Shown here: positions 16,902-25,849 of the stretch, piece by piece
Layout of the letters: each line of letters opens with the position of its first letter
How positions within the stretch are numbered: the stretch's first letter is position 1
DNA from: Variovorax sp. PBL-E5
GTDB lineage: Bacteria > Pseudomonadota > Gammaproteobacteria > Burkholderiales > Burkholderiaceae_C
Direction: 5' to 3'
DNA length: 64,000 nucleotides
NCBI RefSeq assembly: GCF_901827185.1
Contig: NZ_LR594671.1
Location: 3,472,001-3,536,000, forward strand
Position numbers and translations under genes: made by a program
The notes under the pieces: generated by a model
Seen by the model: only the letters and a program-made list of their open reading frames with translations
Told to the model about the DNA's origin: nothing
Databases searched by the model: none

Positions 16902-18476
16902 TCAGACAGTGCCCTGGGCCACCGCCGCAGGCACCTCGGACCAGTGGTTCTTGAAGCCGAGCCGCGCGGGCGAGACGTACTGCTCGCGATAGACCTCGAA
17001 GGGCATCGTGTCGGTCTCCTCGATGCGCTTCTGGGCCGCGATCGACACCAGCGTGGCGCGCTCGAACTCGACCTCCGCCTCGGCCGACAAGGGCAGCGCC
17101 AGCAGCGTCTCGCGAGTCTGCGCGGACTGCGCGCGCACGAAGTCGATGAAGGAATTGCCGTGCGTCTTCGCCATCGTCTCCAGCACCCGTGCCGAAGGCA
17201 GGATCGCCGGCGCGTTCAGGGCCGCTTCGGCGGCGCGCACCGCCTCGGCATGCGCACTGCCGCCATGCACGGCATCGAGCGCGGCCGCGATGGGCCCGAA
17301 CTGCTCCAGCAATTCGGCACCCCACGCCACCAGCTTGAGGTCGCGCCCGCCGCGCTGCAGATGCAGGCCCGGCTCGCGCCCGCGCGCGGCGGTGAGATGC
17401 TGGTTGTGCGCGAGTTCGGCGATCTCCTCGCGCGTGTCGGGCGGACTGTCGGCCAGCAGGCAATGCAGGAGGAACACGTCGATGAAGCGCATGGTCTCGG
17501 CCGTGATGCCGACGGGCTCGAAGGGATCGAGGTCCATCAGGCGCACCTCGACGTATTCCACGCCGCGCTCGCGCAGCGCATGCAGCGGCCGCTCGCCGGG
17601 ATAGATCACGCGCTTGGGCCGGATGGTGCCGTAGAACTCGTTCTCGATCTGCAGCAGGCTGGTGGCGAGCTGGTTGTAGTCGCCGCCGAGGTTGCGGATG
17701 CCGATCGCCTCGTAGGCCGGCCAGGGCCGCGTGAGCGCATCCTGCAGCGAGGCGCCGTAGCCGTCCAGGTTGTTGTAGCTCACGGCCAGCGAGGCCTGCG
17801 CCTCGCTCTGGTAGCCCAGCCGGCCCATGCGCAGCGAGGTGCCGTGCGGCATGTGCATGCTGCCCTCGCCCAGCGGCAGCAGTTCGTGCGGCCGGCCGTC
17901 GACGAAGGTCGAACACAGCGCCGGCGAGGCGCCGAACAGGTAGAGCAGCAGGAAGGCGTGGCGGCGGAAATTGCGGATCAGCGCGAAGTACTGTTCGCTC
18001 GACACATCGGGCATCGACCAGTTGTAGTGGATGCCCGAGATGGTCTGCATGCGCCGGCCGTAGCGATGGCTCAGGCCCATGCGGTAGACGCTCTTGGCGC
18101 GCCCGACATTGGACGAGCCGTAGCGGCCGATCGGAATGGTCTCGTCGGGTGGCAGGCCGCAGGGCATGCTCGAGACCCACAGCCTTTCGTCGCCGGCCTG
18201 CGCCAGCACGCGGTAGGTGAACTGGTGCACGCGCGTGAGTTCTTCCAGGGCGGCCTCGACCGTCGTGTGGGCGCCGGTGATGAGTTCGAGCTGCGATTCG
18301 CTGAAGTCGGTCGTGATGTGCGGATGCGTGAGCGCCGAGCCGAGCGCCGCCGGATGCGGCGTCATCACCAGCTTGCCGCCAGGCTGGGCGCGCAGGCTTT
18401 CCTTCTCGATCCCTCGCCGGACTCCCTTCAGCCTCGCGGGCGAGAGCGCGTCGAGGCGCTCCTTCAGTTTGCTCAT
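16902..18476 (-). CDS. gshA: Glutamate-cysteine ligase
   Basis: The protein has 524 aa, the size of the gamma/beta-proteobacterial family (E. coli 518). It makes gamma-glutamylcysteine from Glu, Cys and ATP, the first step of glutathione synthesis. Family sequences seen are GVRRGIEKESLRA near the N-terminus, ITTDFSESQLELIT, and the region ISGIHYNWSMPD. ATG at 18476 gives the usual MSKLKERLDAL start. An ATG five codons upstream (18491) is equally possible, and neither has a strong ribosome-binding site. gshB is not in the window. Confidence 0.95.
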   Translation of the reverse strand: MSKLKERLDALSPARLKGVRRGIEKESLRAQPGGKLVMTPHPAALGSALTHPHITTDFSESQLELITGAHTTVEAALEELTRVHQFTYRVLAQAGDERLWVSSMPCGLPPDETIPIGRYGSSNVGRAKSVYRMGLSHRYGRRMQTISGIHYNWSMPDVSSEQYFALIRNFRRHAFLLLYLFGASPALCSTFVDGRPHELLPLGEGSMHMPHGTSLRMGRLGYQSEAQASLAVSYNNLDGYGASLQDALTRPWPAYEAIGIRNLGGDYNQLATSLLQIENEFYGTIRPKRVIYPGERPLHALRERGVEYVEVRLMDLDPFEPVGITAETMRFIDVFLLHCLLADSPPDTREEIAELAHNQHLTAARGREPGLHLQRGGRDLKLVAWGAELLEQFGPIAAALDAVHGGSAHAEAVRAAEAALNAPAILPSARVLETMAKTHGNSFIDFVRAQSAQTRETLLALPLSAEAEVEFERATLVSIAAQKRIEETDTMPFEVYREQYVSPARLGFKNHWSEVPAAVAQGTV

Positions 18477-18561
18477 GTTCGTATGACCCATCGTTCTTTG
18501 TGGGGCTGGAAGGTAGCACGGGCGCAAAAGACTCGCAGGCGGGCTGGAATGGCCGCAAATC

Positions 18562-19224
18562 TCAGCCCAGCACGCGCAGCAGGAAGCGGTTCAGATCGGC
18601 GATTTCCTCCATGCAGACCGAATGCTCCATCGGATATTCGTGCCACTCGACGGCGTAGCCGAGCGCCGTCAGCGCATCGCGCGTGGCGGTGGCGCGCGGG
18701 ATCACCACCACGCCGTCGCGCTGGCCGTGGGCCAGGAAAATGGGCGTGTCCCGGTTGGACGCATGGCGCTCGGCGGCGGTGGTCGCGGCCAGCGGCAGAT
18801 AGCCCGAGAGGCCGACGATGCCGGCCAGGCGCTCGGCATGGCGCAGGCCGGTCATCAGCGCCATCGCGCAGCCTTGGGAGAAGCCGGCGATGACGATCCG
18901 GCGGGCGGGAATGCCGCGCGCCTTCTCGTTCGCGATCAGGGCTTCGATGGCCGCCTGGGAGCGGCGCAGCCCGGCTTCGTCCTCCCGCTTGACGAGATCG
19001 GTTCCCACAATGTCGTACCAGGCCGGCATCGCATGGCCGCCGTTGATGGTGACGGGAATCACCGGCGCATTGGGAAACACGAAGCGCACCGGACCGACAC
19101 GGCCCAAGTCGAGTTCATTGGCGATCGGCACGAAGTCATTGCCGTCGGCGCCCAGGCCGTGCATGACGAGGACGGTGGCCGTCGGGTTCGGGCCGGTTTC
19201 GATTTCGATGGGAGGAAGTGACAT
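18562..19224 (-). CDS. Carboxylesterase/phospholipase family alpha/beta hydrolase
   Basis: The protein has 220 aa. It has an alpha/beta-hydrolase fold with oxyanion region VLVMHGLGADGNDF, nucleophile Ser in VIAGFSQGCAMAL (near residue 115), the acid in HGQRDGVVV and catalytic His in EYPMEHSVCMEE. This is the broad YpfH/EstB/acyl-protein thioesterase-like family acting on short carboxyl or thio esters. AGGAAG-like purines stand before the start. It is a single gene and is divergent from the ferredoxin gene. Confidence 0.9.
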   Translation of the reverse strand: MSLPPIEIETGPNPTATVLVMHGLGADGNDFVPIANELDLGRVGPVRFVFPNAPVIPVTINGGHAMPAWYDIVGTDLVKREDEAGLRRSQAAIEALIANEKARGIPARRIVIAGFSQGCAMALMTGLRHAERLAGIVGLSGYLPLAATTAAERHASNRDTPIFLAHGQRDGVVVIPRATATRDALTALGYAVEWHEYPMEHSVCMEEIADLNRFLLRVLG

Positions 19225-19336
19225 GGTTCCGAAGTTACCGCAGAACGGCCCGTCACTGCATCGGGACGGCGGGTTGGCTGACTCGGGCGCCATGTCCGGA
19301 TGCCTAGGATCGATGCTCGCTCGAAGGGAATCCACG

Positions 19337-19666
19337 TTGAGCCATCATTCAGACAGGCACGCTGCCGACGCTCTTTTCGTCAAGCCCAAGTTCGCAGGCG
19401 TCGTCATGGTCTGCGGCGATTGCGAGCGGCGGGACAACGGCCCCTCGAAGCTCAGGGCCAAGGAGGTCCGCAAGCAGCTCAAGCGCGGCATGGGGAACCT
19501 GCCTGTGCGGCTTCGCGTCGTCCAGTGCACTTGCCTGGGGCTCTGTCCGAAGAAGGCGCTTGCCATCGCCGCGGCGGCGAACAGCGGCGGCGTGCGTGCT
19601 GCGGAAGTCTGCTCGGAGGCCGAGGCGGACGCCGTGGCCGTGCGCTGGGCGCAGGACTTCCGTTAG
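19337..19666 (+). CDS. Thioredoxin-like [2Fe-2S] ferredoxin domain protein
   Basis: The protein has 109 aa. It starts at TTG (19337), with AAGGGAA 7 nt upstream. No better start exists, because the next ATG is inside the first cysteine motif. Cysteines occur as VVMVCGDCERR and VQCTCLGLCPKKA, the pattern of thioredoxin-fold [2Fe-2S] ferredoxins such as the NuoE C-terminal half and related (2Fe-2S) proteins. An N-terminal SHHSDRHAADALFVKPKFAG precedes the domain. Its role as a small electron carrier is inferred, and the partner is unknown. Confidence 0.78.
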   Translation: MSHHSDRHAADALFVKPKFAGVVMVCGDCERRDNGPSKLRAKEVRKQLKRGMGNLPVRLRVVQCTCLGLCPKKALAIAAAANSGGVRAAEVCSEAEADAVAVRWAQDFR

Positions 19667-19815
19667 CGCCTGAGCACAATGCCGTCTCCAGCGGCCCGAG
19701 GAGACAAGGATGCTGACGTTGATCGGCGCGACGACCTCAAGTGCATGGGCGAGCGGCCGCACGTGAAAACGGTCAACGCCGAGCGCAAGGCCAACACCGA
19801 GTTCATGCTCAAGCG

Positions 19816-20730
19816 CTATGGAAGCGCGTGCCGTGCGTCCGGCGCCATCGACGCACGCTGGATGCATTCGACGAACTGCCGCGCTGCCGGCGTCAGGCGA
19901 TCGCCCTTGCGCTGGATCACGCAGACGCGCAGCGCCGGCAGCTTTTCCTTGATCTCCAAGCGCTTGATGCCGTGGTTCCTGAACGCGAGGCCGACGAGCG
20001 GCTCGACGAACAAGCCGACCAGGTCCATGTGGCCGACCAGGCCGAGCGCCACCGTCACTGACTGGCCCTGGATCACGCGCGCAGGCGGCGCCATCCCGAG
20101 CGGCGAGAACAGCGGCGCCACCGATTCGCGGTCGAGATCGCCATCGCCGGGCAGCACCCATTCGGCCGCATGCAGCAGGCGCAGCGAACCGCAGTGGCGC
20201 AGCGGATGGCGGGCGCGCGCACCGACCACGAGTTGCACGGGATAGAGCTCGGTGCTCTCGAAGTCCTCGCTCAGCGTGCCGGGCACCACGTGGGCGACGG
20301 CGAAGTCGAGATTGCCGTCGCGCAGGCGCGAGAGCATCCAGGGCAGCACCGCCTCGCTGAAATGCACAGCGACGGCCGGCAGGCGCGCATGGAATTCCTT
20401 GAACGCCGCCGGCAGCACCGTGAGCGCGAAGGAGGTGCTGACCGCAACGGCCACCTTGCCGGTGGCGCCGTCGCGGATCTGCGCGATCTCGTCGCGCGCA
20501 CGGCGCATGTCCGCCAGCAGCAGGCGCGCGCGCGGCGCGAAGGCCTCGCCGTATTCGGTGAGCCGCACGCCCTTCACGCTGCGTTCGACCAGCGGCGCGC
20601 CGACCTCGCGCTCCAGCTCGCGCACGATCTTGGTCACCGCGGGCTGCGAGATGCCGAGAGCGCGCGCCGCGCCGCGGATGCTCATCTGTTCGACCACCGC
20701 GACGAAGGCCAGCAGTTGATTGGGCTTCAT
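19816..20730 (-). CDS. LysR-family transcriptional regulator
   Basis: The protein has 304 aa. N-terminal winged helix-turn-helix LLAFVAVVEQMSIRGAARALGISQPAVTKIV, then a periplasmic-binding-like effector domain beginning near residue 90 (GKVAVAVSTSFALTVLP). It is divergent from the MFS transporter gene with a 99-bp shared promoter space, so it most probably controls that transporter and the DUF2817 hydrolase behind it. The ATG at 20730 is preferred over one three codons upstream because MKPNQLLAF is the usual LysR beginning. Confidence 0.92.
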   Translation of the reverse strand: MKPNQLLAFVAVVEQMSIRGAARALGISQPAVTKIVRELEREVGAPLVERSVKGVRLTEYGEAFAPRARLLLADMRRARDEIAQIRDGATGKVAVAVSTSFALTVLPAAFKEFHARLPAVAVHFSEAVLPWMLSRLRDGNLDFAVAHVVPGTLSEDFESTELYPVQLVVGARARHPLRHCGSLRLLHAAEWVLPGDGDLDRESVAPLFSPLGMAPPARVIQGQSVTVALGLVGHMDLVGLFVEPLVGLAFRNHGIKRLEIKEKLPALRVCVIQRKGDRLTPAARQFVECIQRASMAPDARHALP

Positions 20731-20829
20731 GAAAACCAAAAGTTATCGTAACCACTCAATTATTGTCTTTTCATGTGCAAGCCGACTCTCTAGCATCCCG
20801 GCGCGACAACCCCACGACACAGGACCTCG

Positions 20830-22140
20830 ATGACCCTCACCCGCACGCGCCTCAGCCGGCGCCAGACCATCGCTGCGACCACCATCGGCAATGCGCTGGA
20901 ATTCTTCGACTTCACGGTCTACGGCTTTCTCGCGCTGGTGATCGGCAAGCTCTTCTTCCCGACCTTCAATGCCTACGGCCAGCTGCTGCTGACGGTGGCG
21001 AGCTTCGGGGTCGGCTTCATCATGCGGCCGCTGGGCGGCATCATGATCGGCGCCTACGCCGACCGCGTGGGCCGCAAGAAGGCGATGACGCTGACGATCT
21101 TCATGATGGCGCTGGGCTGCGCCATGATCGCCTTCGCGCCGACCTATGCGCAGATCGGCGTCGCGGCGCCGCTGCTGATCGTGGCGGCGCGGCTCATCCA
21201 GGGCTTCTCGGCGGGCGGCGAAGTCGGCGCCTCCACCACGCTGCTGGTCGAGCACGCGACACCGGCCAACCGCGGCTACATGGCAAGCTGGCAATTCGCC
21301 AGCCAGGGCCTGGGCATCCTGATCGGCGCCGTGGTGGTGGGCATCCTGTCGACCGTGCTCGGACCGCAGGGCATGGAAAGCTGGGGCTGGCGCGTGCCCT
21401 TCTTCCTCGGCATGCTGATCGCACCCGTCGGCATGTACATCCGCCGCCACCTCGAGGAATCGCTCGAGATCGAGGACGAGCCGGCCGGCGCGGCACCGCG
21501 CCGCAGCAGCCTCGCCGAGGTCTGCAGCGACCACGGCAAGACCGTGCTCGCCGGCATCCTCACCACCATCGGCGGCACCGTCGCGGCCTATGTCGTGACC
21601 TTCTACATGCCCACCTACGCAATCCGCGAACTCGGCCTGCCGCCGCCGGTGGCGCTGTTCGGTGCCGCGCTGGTCGGGCTGCTGTCCTTCGGGCTGGCGC
21701 CCTTCATCGGCCGCTGGTCCGATCGCGCCGGGCGCAAGTCGCTGATCGTCTGGGCCCGCGTGGCGCTGCTGGTGCTGATCTATCCGGGCTTCTTCTGGCT
21801 CAATGCATCGCCCACGCCGGCCGTGCTGTTCATCGTGGTCGGCGTGTTGAGCTCGCTGCTGGTCATGCAGACGGTGCCGGGCATCACGATGCTGCCCGAG
21901 ATGTTCCCGAAGCATGTGCGCGCCAGCGGCATGTCGCTGGTCTACAGCGTGGGCGTCGCGCTGTTCGGCGGCTTCTCGCCCTTCATCAGCGCCTGGCTGC
22001 TCAACGCCACCGGCAACAAGCTGGCACCGGCCTGGTACCTGCTCGCGATGACGCTGGTGTCGCTGCTGGGCCTGCTGTGGCTCGAGGACTTCACCGGCAA
22101 GGACATCGATGCTGCCGGCGCCCACCAACCCGCTCACTGA
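20830..22140 (+). CDS. MFS transporter, metabolite:H+ symporter type
   Basis: The protein has 436 aa with 12 predicted membrane helices. The N-terminus GNALEFFDFTVYGFLALVIG and the loop GAYADRVGRKKAM are hallmarks of the metabolite:proton symporter subfamily (citrate, ShiA/ProP/KgtP relatives), which imports organic acids. It is divergent from a LysR gene and 19 nt upstream of the DUF2817 hydrolase, so uptake and hydrolysis of one compound is likely. The substrate is unknown. Confidence 0.9.
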   Translation: MTLTRTRLSRRQTIAATTIGNALEFFDFTVYGFLALVIGKLFFPTFNAYGQLLLTVASFGVGFIMRPLGGIMIGAYADRVGRKKAMTLTIFMMALGCAMIAFAPTYAQIGVAAPLLIVAARLIQGFSAGGEVGASTTLLVEHATPANRGYMASWQFASQGLGILIGAVVVGILSTVLGPQGMESWGWRVPFFLGMLIAPVGMYIRRHLEESLEIEDEPAGAAPRRSSLAEVCSDHGKTVLAGILTTIGGTVAAYVVTFYMPTYAIRELGLPPPVALFGAALVGLLSFGLAPFIGRWSDRAGRKSLIVWARVALLVLIYPGFFWLNASPTPAVLFIVVGVLSSLLVMQTVPGITMLPEMFPKHVRASGMSLVYSVGVALFGGFSPFISAWLLNATGNKLAPAWYLLAMTLVSLLGLLWLEDFTGKDIDAAGAHQPAH

Positions 22141-22159
22141 ACCGTTTCGAGGATCGACC

Positions 22160-23275
22160 ATGTACAGCACGTCTGCCACCCGCCATTTCTCGGGCACCTA
22201 TGCCGAAGCACGGCGCAAGTTCCTCGATGCTGCCGCCGGGCGCGGCGCGCGTGTCGAATCCTTCGTTCTCGAAGGCCATCAAGGCGCCGCCGGCGAAACG
22301 CTGGCCACCGATGTCGCCTGCCTCGGCACACCGGACGCGGACAAGCTGCTGATCGTCACTTCCGGCACGCACGGCCCCGAGGGCTTCTGCGGCTCGGGCT
22401 GCCAGATCGCGACGCTGAACGATGCCGACCTGCTGTCGCGCATCGCGCAGGCGAACATCGCGCTGCTGCTGATCCATGCGGTCAATCCGCATGGCTTCTC
22501 GCACCTGCACCGCACCAACGAGGACAACATCGACCTGAACCGCAACCACATCGCCTTCGATGCGCCGCCGCCGGCCAACACCGCCTATGACGGCGTCGAA
22601 GCCCTCGTGCTGCCGGCCAGCTGGCCGCCCACGGCCGAGGACGACGCGGCGCTGGCCGCCTACGTCGCGCAGCACGGCATGCGCGCCTTCCGCGCTGCGG
22701 TGACGGCCGGTCAGTACCACTCGCCCGACGGTCTGTTCTATGGCGGCCAGGCGCCGGCATGGAGCAACCGCACGGTGCGCGGCATCCTGCGCAAGTACGG
22801 CGCCCGGGCCCGCCACATCGGCTGGATCGACATCCACACCGGCCTCGGTCCCTACGGCCACGGCGAGAAGATCTATCCGGGCCGCAATGCGCCGGCCGAC
22901 ATCGCGCTCGCGCACGCCTGGTGGGGCACCGACGTCTTCGCGCCCTTCGACGGCCAGTCGGCTTCGGCCGATGTGTCGGGGCCGGTGGTCTCGGCGGTCT
23001 ACGACGAATGCCCGCAAGCCAGCGCGACGATGATGGGCCTGGAGTTCGGCACCCTCCCCGACCAGGAAGTGCTGACCCGCCTGCGCGCCGACACCTGGCT
23101 GCGCCGCCATCCCGAAGCCCCGCCCGAACAGCAGCGCGCCATCCGCCAGGGCGTGCGCGATGCCTTCTATTGCGACAACGACGAATGGAAGGGCATGGTG
23201 CTGGGGCAGACGCGCGTGGTGCTGCTGCAGACGGTGCAGGGCCTCAAGAGCGCCAAGCCGCTGGCGGGTGGCTGA
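22160..23275 (+). CDS. DUF2817, M14-like zinc carboxypeptidase/aminoacylase family
   Basis: The protein has 371 aa. The likely zinc ligands are visible: HxxE in VTSGTHGPEGFCGSG (near residue 75), His in IGWIDIHTGLGPYGHGEK, and a catalytic Glu in MMGLEFGTLPDQEVL. There is no signal peptide, so it acts in the cytoplasm. The start at 22160 has GAGGA in front. It is co-transcribed with the MFS carrier and probably hydrolyses an amide or peptide-like substrate brought in by it. Confidence 0.85.
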   Translation: MYSTSATRHFSGTYAEARRKFLDAAAGRGARVESFVLEGHQGAAGETLATDVACLGTPDADKLLIVTSGTHGPEGFCGSGCQIATLNDADLLSRIAQANIALLLIHAVNPHGFSHLHRTNEDNIDLNRNHIAFDAPPPANTAYDGVEALVLPASWPPTAEDDAALAAYVAQHGMRAFRAAVTAGQYHSPDGLFYGGQAPAWSNRTVRGILRKYGARARHIGWIDIHTGLGPYGHGEKIYPGRNAPADIALAHAWWGTDVFAPFDGQSASADVSGPVVSAVYDECPQASATMMGLEFGTLPDQEVLTRLRADTWLRRHPEAPPEQQRAIRQGVRDAFYCDNDEWKGMVLGQTRVVLLQTVQGLKSAKPLAGG

Positions 23276-23278
23276 CTC

Positions 23279-23695
23279 TCACAAGAGCGCGGTGGCCTCC
23301 ATTTCCACCTTGAGGCCGAAATGAAGCGGTCCTGTCGGGATGACCGCCCGTGCGGGACGCGAGCTTCCCACCCACTGCCGGTACAGCCCGTCGAAGGCCG
23401 GCCAGTTGGCGATGTCGTCCACATAGACGCGCACCTGCACCAGGCGGTCGACGCCTGAACCGGCCGCCAGCAGGGCCTCCCGCACATTCGCCAGGACCTG
23501 CGCGGCCTGGTCCTCGAAAGAGGCATCGACCCTGCGCGTGCCATCGGGCGCGATGGGAAGCTGGCCAGAGACGAAAACCCATCCGCCACCCGTGCAGGCA
23601 TGGCTGTAGTGGCCGCCCGGCTTGGCAAGCGAAGGAACCTCGACAGGGACCGGGCCGGGCGAACTGCCAGGCGCCACGGCGTCGTCACCAGCCAT
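23279..23695 (-). CDS. RidA family protein (enamine/imine deaminase-like)
   Basis: The protein has 138 aa and a YjgF/YER057c/UK114 fold: GGHYSHACTGGGWVFVSGQLP, VLANVREALLAAG, and VRVYVDDIANWPAF. The conserved Arg that holds the substrate carboxylate is in SSRPARAVIP, and Glu in VEMEATALL closes the fold. RidA hydrolyses reactive 2-aminoacrylate released by PLP enzymes. It overlaps the end of the D-threonine-aldolase-like gene by 11 nt, which supports such a clean-up role here. Confidence 0.88.
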   Translation of the reverse strand: MAGDDAVAPGSSPGPVPVEVPSLAKPGGHYSHACTGGGWVFVSGQLPIAPDGTRRVDASFEDQAAQVLANVREALLAAGSGVDRLVQVRVYVDDIANWPAFDGLYRQWVGSSRPARAVIPTGPLHFGLKVEMEATALL

Positions 23696-24821
23696 GAAAG
23701 CGCTTCCAGGTCTGCACGGAGCCGTCCTCGGCCAGTGCGTGGTATTCGGGAAACTGCGCACCGGTGGCACATGCGTGGTTGGGCCATATCCTCAGCCGTG
23801 TCCCCATGGGGAAACGGCTGACGATGTCCGTGTCCACCGGCCCCTCGTGCGAGACGATGCCGTGCTCCTGGTTGGCGGCCGACAGCAAATAGCCCTCGAG
23901 GGGTTGTCCATCCAGGGTGCAGACCTGGCCGTAGCCGTAGTCGCGTTGCTGCCTGGCCGTGCCCGTGTCGCGGCTCATCGCCATCCAGCCCGCATCGACG
24001 ATGGCCCAGCCCTTGTCGGCCTGGTGACCGATGACGGTGGTGAGCACGCTCAGCGCGATGTCCTCTTCGCTGCACACGCCGACATTGCGCATCACCAGAT
24101 CGAAGAACACGTAGACGCCGGCGCGCAGTTCGGTCACGCCTTCCAGCGATCTGGCCTCCAGCGCCGTCGGCGTGGACCCCACCGAGACGACGGGGCACGG
24201 CAGCCCCGCGTCGCGCAGCCGCTCTGCGGCCCGCACGCAGCCGGCGCGCTCCTGCTCGGCCAGGTTCGCGATCGCCTGCGGCGTGTTCAGCTCATAGCTG
24301 GACCCCGCATGCGTCAGCACGCCAGCCAGACGCATGCCGCCCTCGTGCAGCACGCGGCCCACTTCCAGCAGACGCTTGTCTTCCGGCTCGATGCCGGAGC
24401 GATGGCCATCCGTGTCGATTTCGACGAGCACTTCGAAGGCATGCTCGTGTTCGCGGCCGAAGTCGACGATGGCCTGCGCGCCTTCGACGCTGTCGGTCAG
24501 GATCTGAAGCGCGCAGCCTCGCTGGCGCAAGGCCAGCGCATGGGCCAGCCGGTGCGGCGCCATGCCGACGGCATAGAGGATGTCGGCGACGCCTTGCGAG
24601 AAAAACTGTTCGGCCTCCTTCAAGGTCGAGACGGTGATGCCGCTCGCACCGGCATCGCGCTGCGCTGCGACCACGTGGGCGCATTTGGTGGTCTTGACGT
24701 GCGGGCGAAGGCGCACGCCCAGCGCATCGGCGCGTGCCTGCATGCGTGCGATGTTGTGCTGCATCCGCCGCAGCGAAATGAGGGCCGCGGGCGTGTCCAG
24801 AGTGGCGAGAGTGTCTTGCAT
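23685..24821 (-). CDS. D-threonine aldolase/D-serine dehydratase-like PLP enzyme
   Basis: The protein has 378 aa: an N-terminal alanine-racemase-like TIM barrel and a C-terminal D-Ser dehydratase-like beta domain. The PLP lysine is expected in LRPHVKTTKCAHV (near residue 44). The C-terminal metal-site residues are in NQEHGIV and IWPNHACATG (His and Cys), as in Dsd1 and D-threonine aldolase. The expected reaction is cleavage or dehydration of a beta-hydroxy-D-amino acid. It lies between a Bug binding protein and RidA in a leftward operon controlled by the divergent LysR. Confidence 0.9.
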   Translation of the reverse strand: MQDTLATLDTPAALISLRRMQHNIARMQARADALGVRLRPHVKTTKCAHVVAAQRDAGASGITVSTLKEAEQFFSQGVADILYAVGMAPHRLAHALALRQRGCALQILTDSVEGAQAIVDFGREHEHAFEVLVEIDTDGHRSGIEPEDKRLLEVGRVLHEGGMRLAGVLTHAGSSYELNTPQAIANLAEQERAGCVRAAERLRDAGLPCPVVSVGSTPTALEARSLEGVTELRAGVYVFFDLVMRNVGVCSEEDIALSVLTTVIGHQADKGWAIVDAGWMAMSRDTGTARQQRDYGYGQVCTLDGQPLEGYLLSAANQEHGIVSHEGPVDTDIVSRFPMGTRLRIWPNHACATGAQFPEYHALAEDGSVQTWKRFHGW

Positions 24822-24831
24822 GGTGTTCGCT

Positions 24832-25821
24832 TCAGTCGAGGTAGTCGCCCTTGGCCTTGAGCGCCGGTACGTCCTCTCGGATGCCACGCGCGATGAGGCC
24901 GCTGACGGCGGCGGGCGTGGTATCGGCGGGCTTCGGCAGCTCGACGCCCAATCCTTCCATCTGTTGGCGCAGCGCGGTGTCGGCAACCGCATATTGCAAG
25001 GCGATGGTCAACCGGGCCAGCACGGACTGCGGCGTGCCGCGCGGGGCGAAGAATGCGTTCCAGGAGCGCACATCCAGCGGATAGCCGGCTTCGGTTGCCG
25101 TGCCGGTCCGGGGCAACTGCGCCAGGCGGGTCTTCGACAGAACGGCGATGGCCTTGATGCGCCCGCCGGCAATCTGCGGCAGCGCGGTCGTGGTCTGGTC
25201 GCACATGAAATCGGTCTGGCCGCCCATGAGGTCGTTGGCTGCGGGAGCCACGCCCTTGTAGGGGATGTGGGTGACGTTCTGACCGATGGACGACAGCAGC
25301 AGCACGCAGCCGTAGTGCGAGATGGAGCCGACACCCGCGCTCCCGTACGAGGCCTTGTCCTTGTTCTTCGCCACCCAGGCAACGAACTCGCGCAGGTTGC
25401 CAGCCGGAAGGTCGGCACGGGCCAGGAGCAGCATGGGCGCCGCGCCCGCAGGACCGATCGGCGCGAAATCCGCAACAGGGTCATAGGCGAGCTTCTTGTA
25501 GAGGGCGACGTTGGCCACATGCGTGCCGATGCCTCCGAAGGCGATGGTGTAGCCATCTGCGTTGGCCTTGATGGCCTTGGTCAGCCCGATGACACCGTTG
25601 GCGCCTCCCAGGTTCTCGATGACGATCGGCTGGCCCAGGTTCTCCCCCATCTTCTGTGCCACGGCACGTGCCAGCGCATCGCTGGGGCCGCCGGCCGGGA
25701 ACGGAACGATCAGAGTCACCGCATGGGTGGGGAACGCTGTAGCGGCCATGGCGGCCGGTGCGGTCAACAAAGTGGCACACAAGGCCGCAAGGCCGGCGAT
25801 CAGGCGTATCGAGAGTTTCAT
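24832..25821 (-). CDS. Bug/TctC-family periplasmic solute-binding protein
   Basis: The protein has 329 aa. The signal peptide is MKLSIRLIAGLAALCATLLT, with a cut near AAMAA. Family motifs are VTLIVPFPAGGPSDALAR and GYTIAFGG, and the C-terminal lobe has VPALKAKGDYLD. Such proteins are massively expanded in Burkholderiales and usually lack dedicated permeases, as here. Being embedded in a D-amino-acid-like degradation operon suggests it binds a related amino or hydroxy acid. Confidence 0.92.
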   Translation of the reverse strand: MKLSIRLIAGLAALCATLLTAPAAMAATAFPTHAVTLIVPFPAGGPSDALARAVAQKMGENLGQPIVIENLGGANGVIGLTKAIKANADGYTIAFGGIGTHVANVALYKKLAYDPVADFAPIGPAGAAPMLLLARADLPAGNLREFVAWVAKNKDKASYGSAGVGSISHYGCVLLLSSIGQNVTHIPYKGVAPAANDLMGGQTDFMCDQTTTALPQIAGGRIKAIAVLSKTRLAQLPRTGTATEAGYPLDVRSWNAFFAPRGTPQSVLARLTIALQYAVADTALRQQMEGLGVELPKPADTTPAAVSGLIARGIREDVPALKAKGDYLD

Positions 25822-25849
25822 GGCAATGTCGTGAATGGAAAAGAGGCGA

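Noticed and set aside
16809..18893. 694-codon rightward frame over gshA
   Set aside because: Antisense to glutamate-cysteine ligase, with no recognisable domain.
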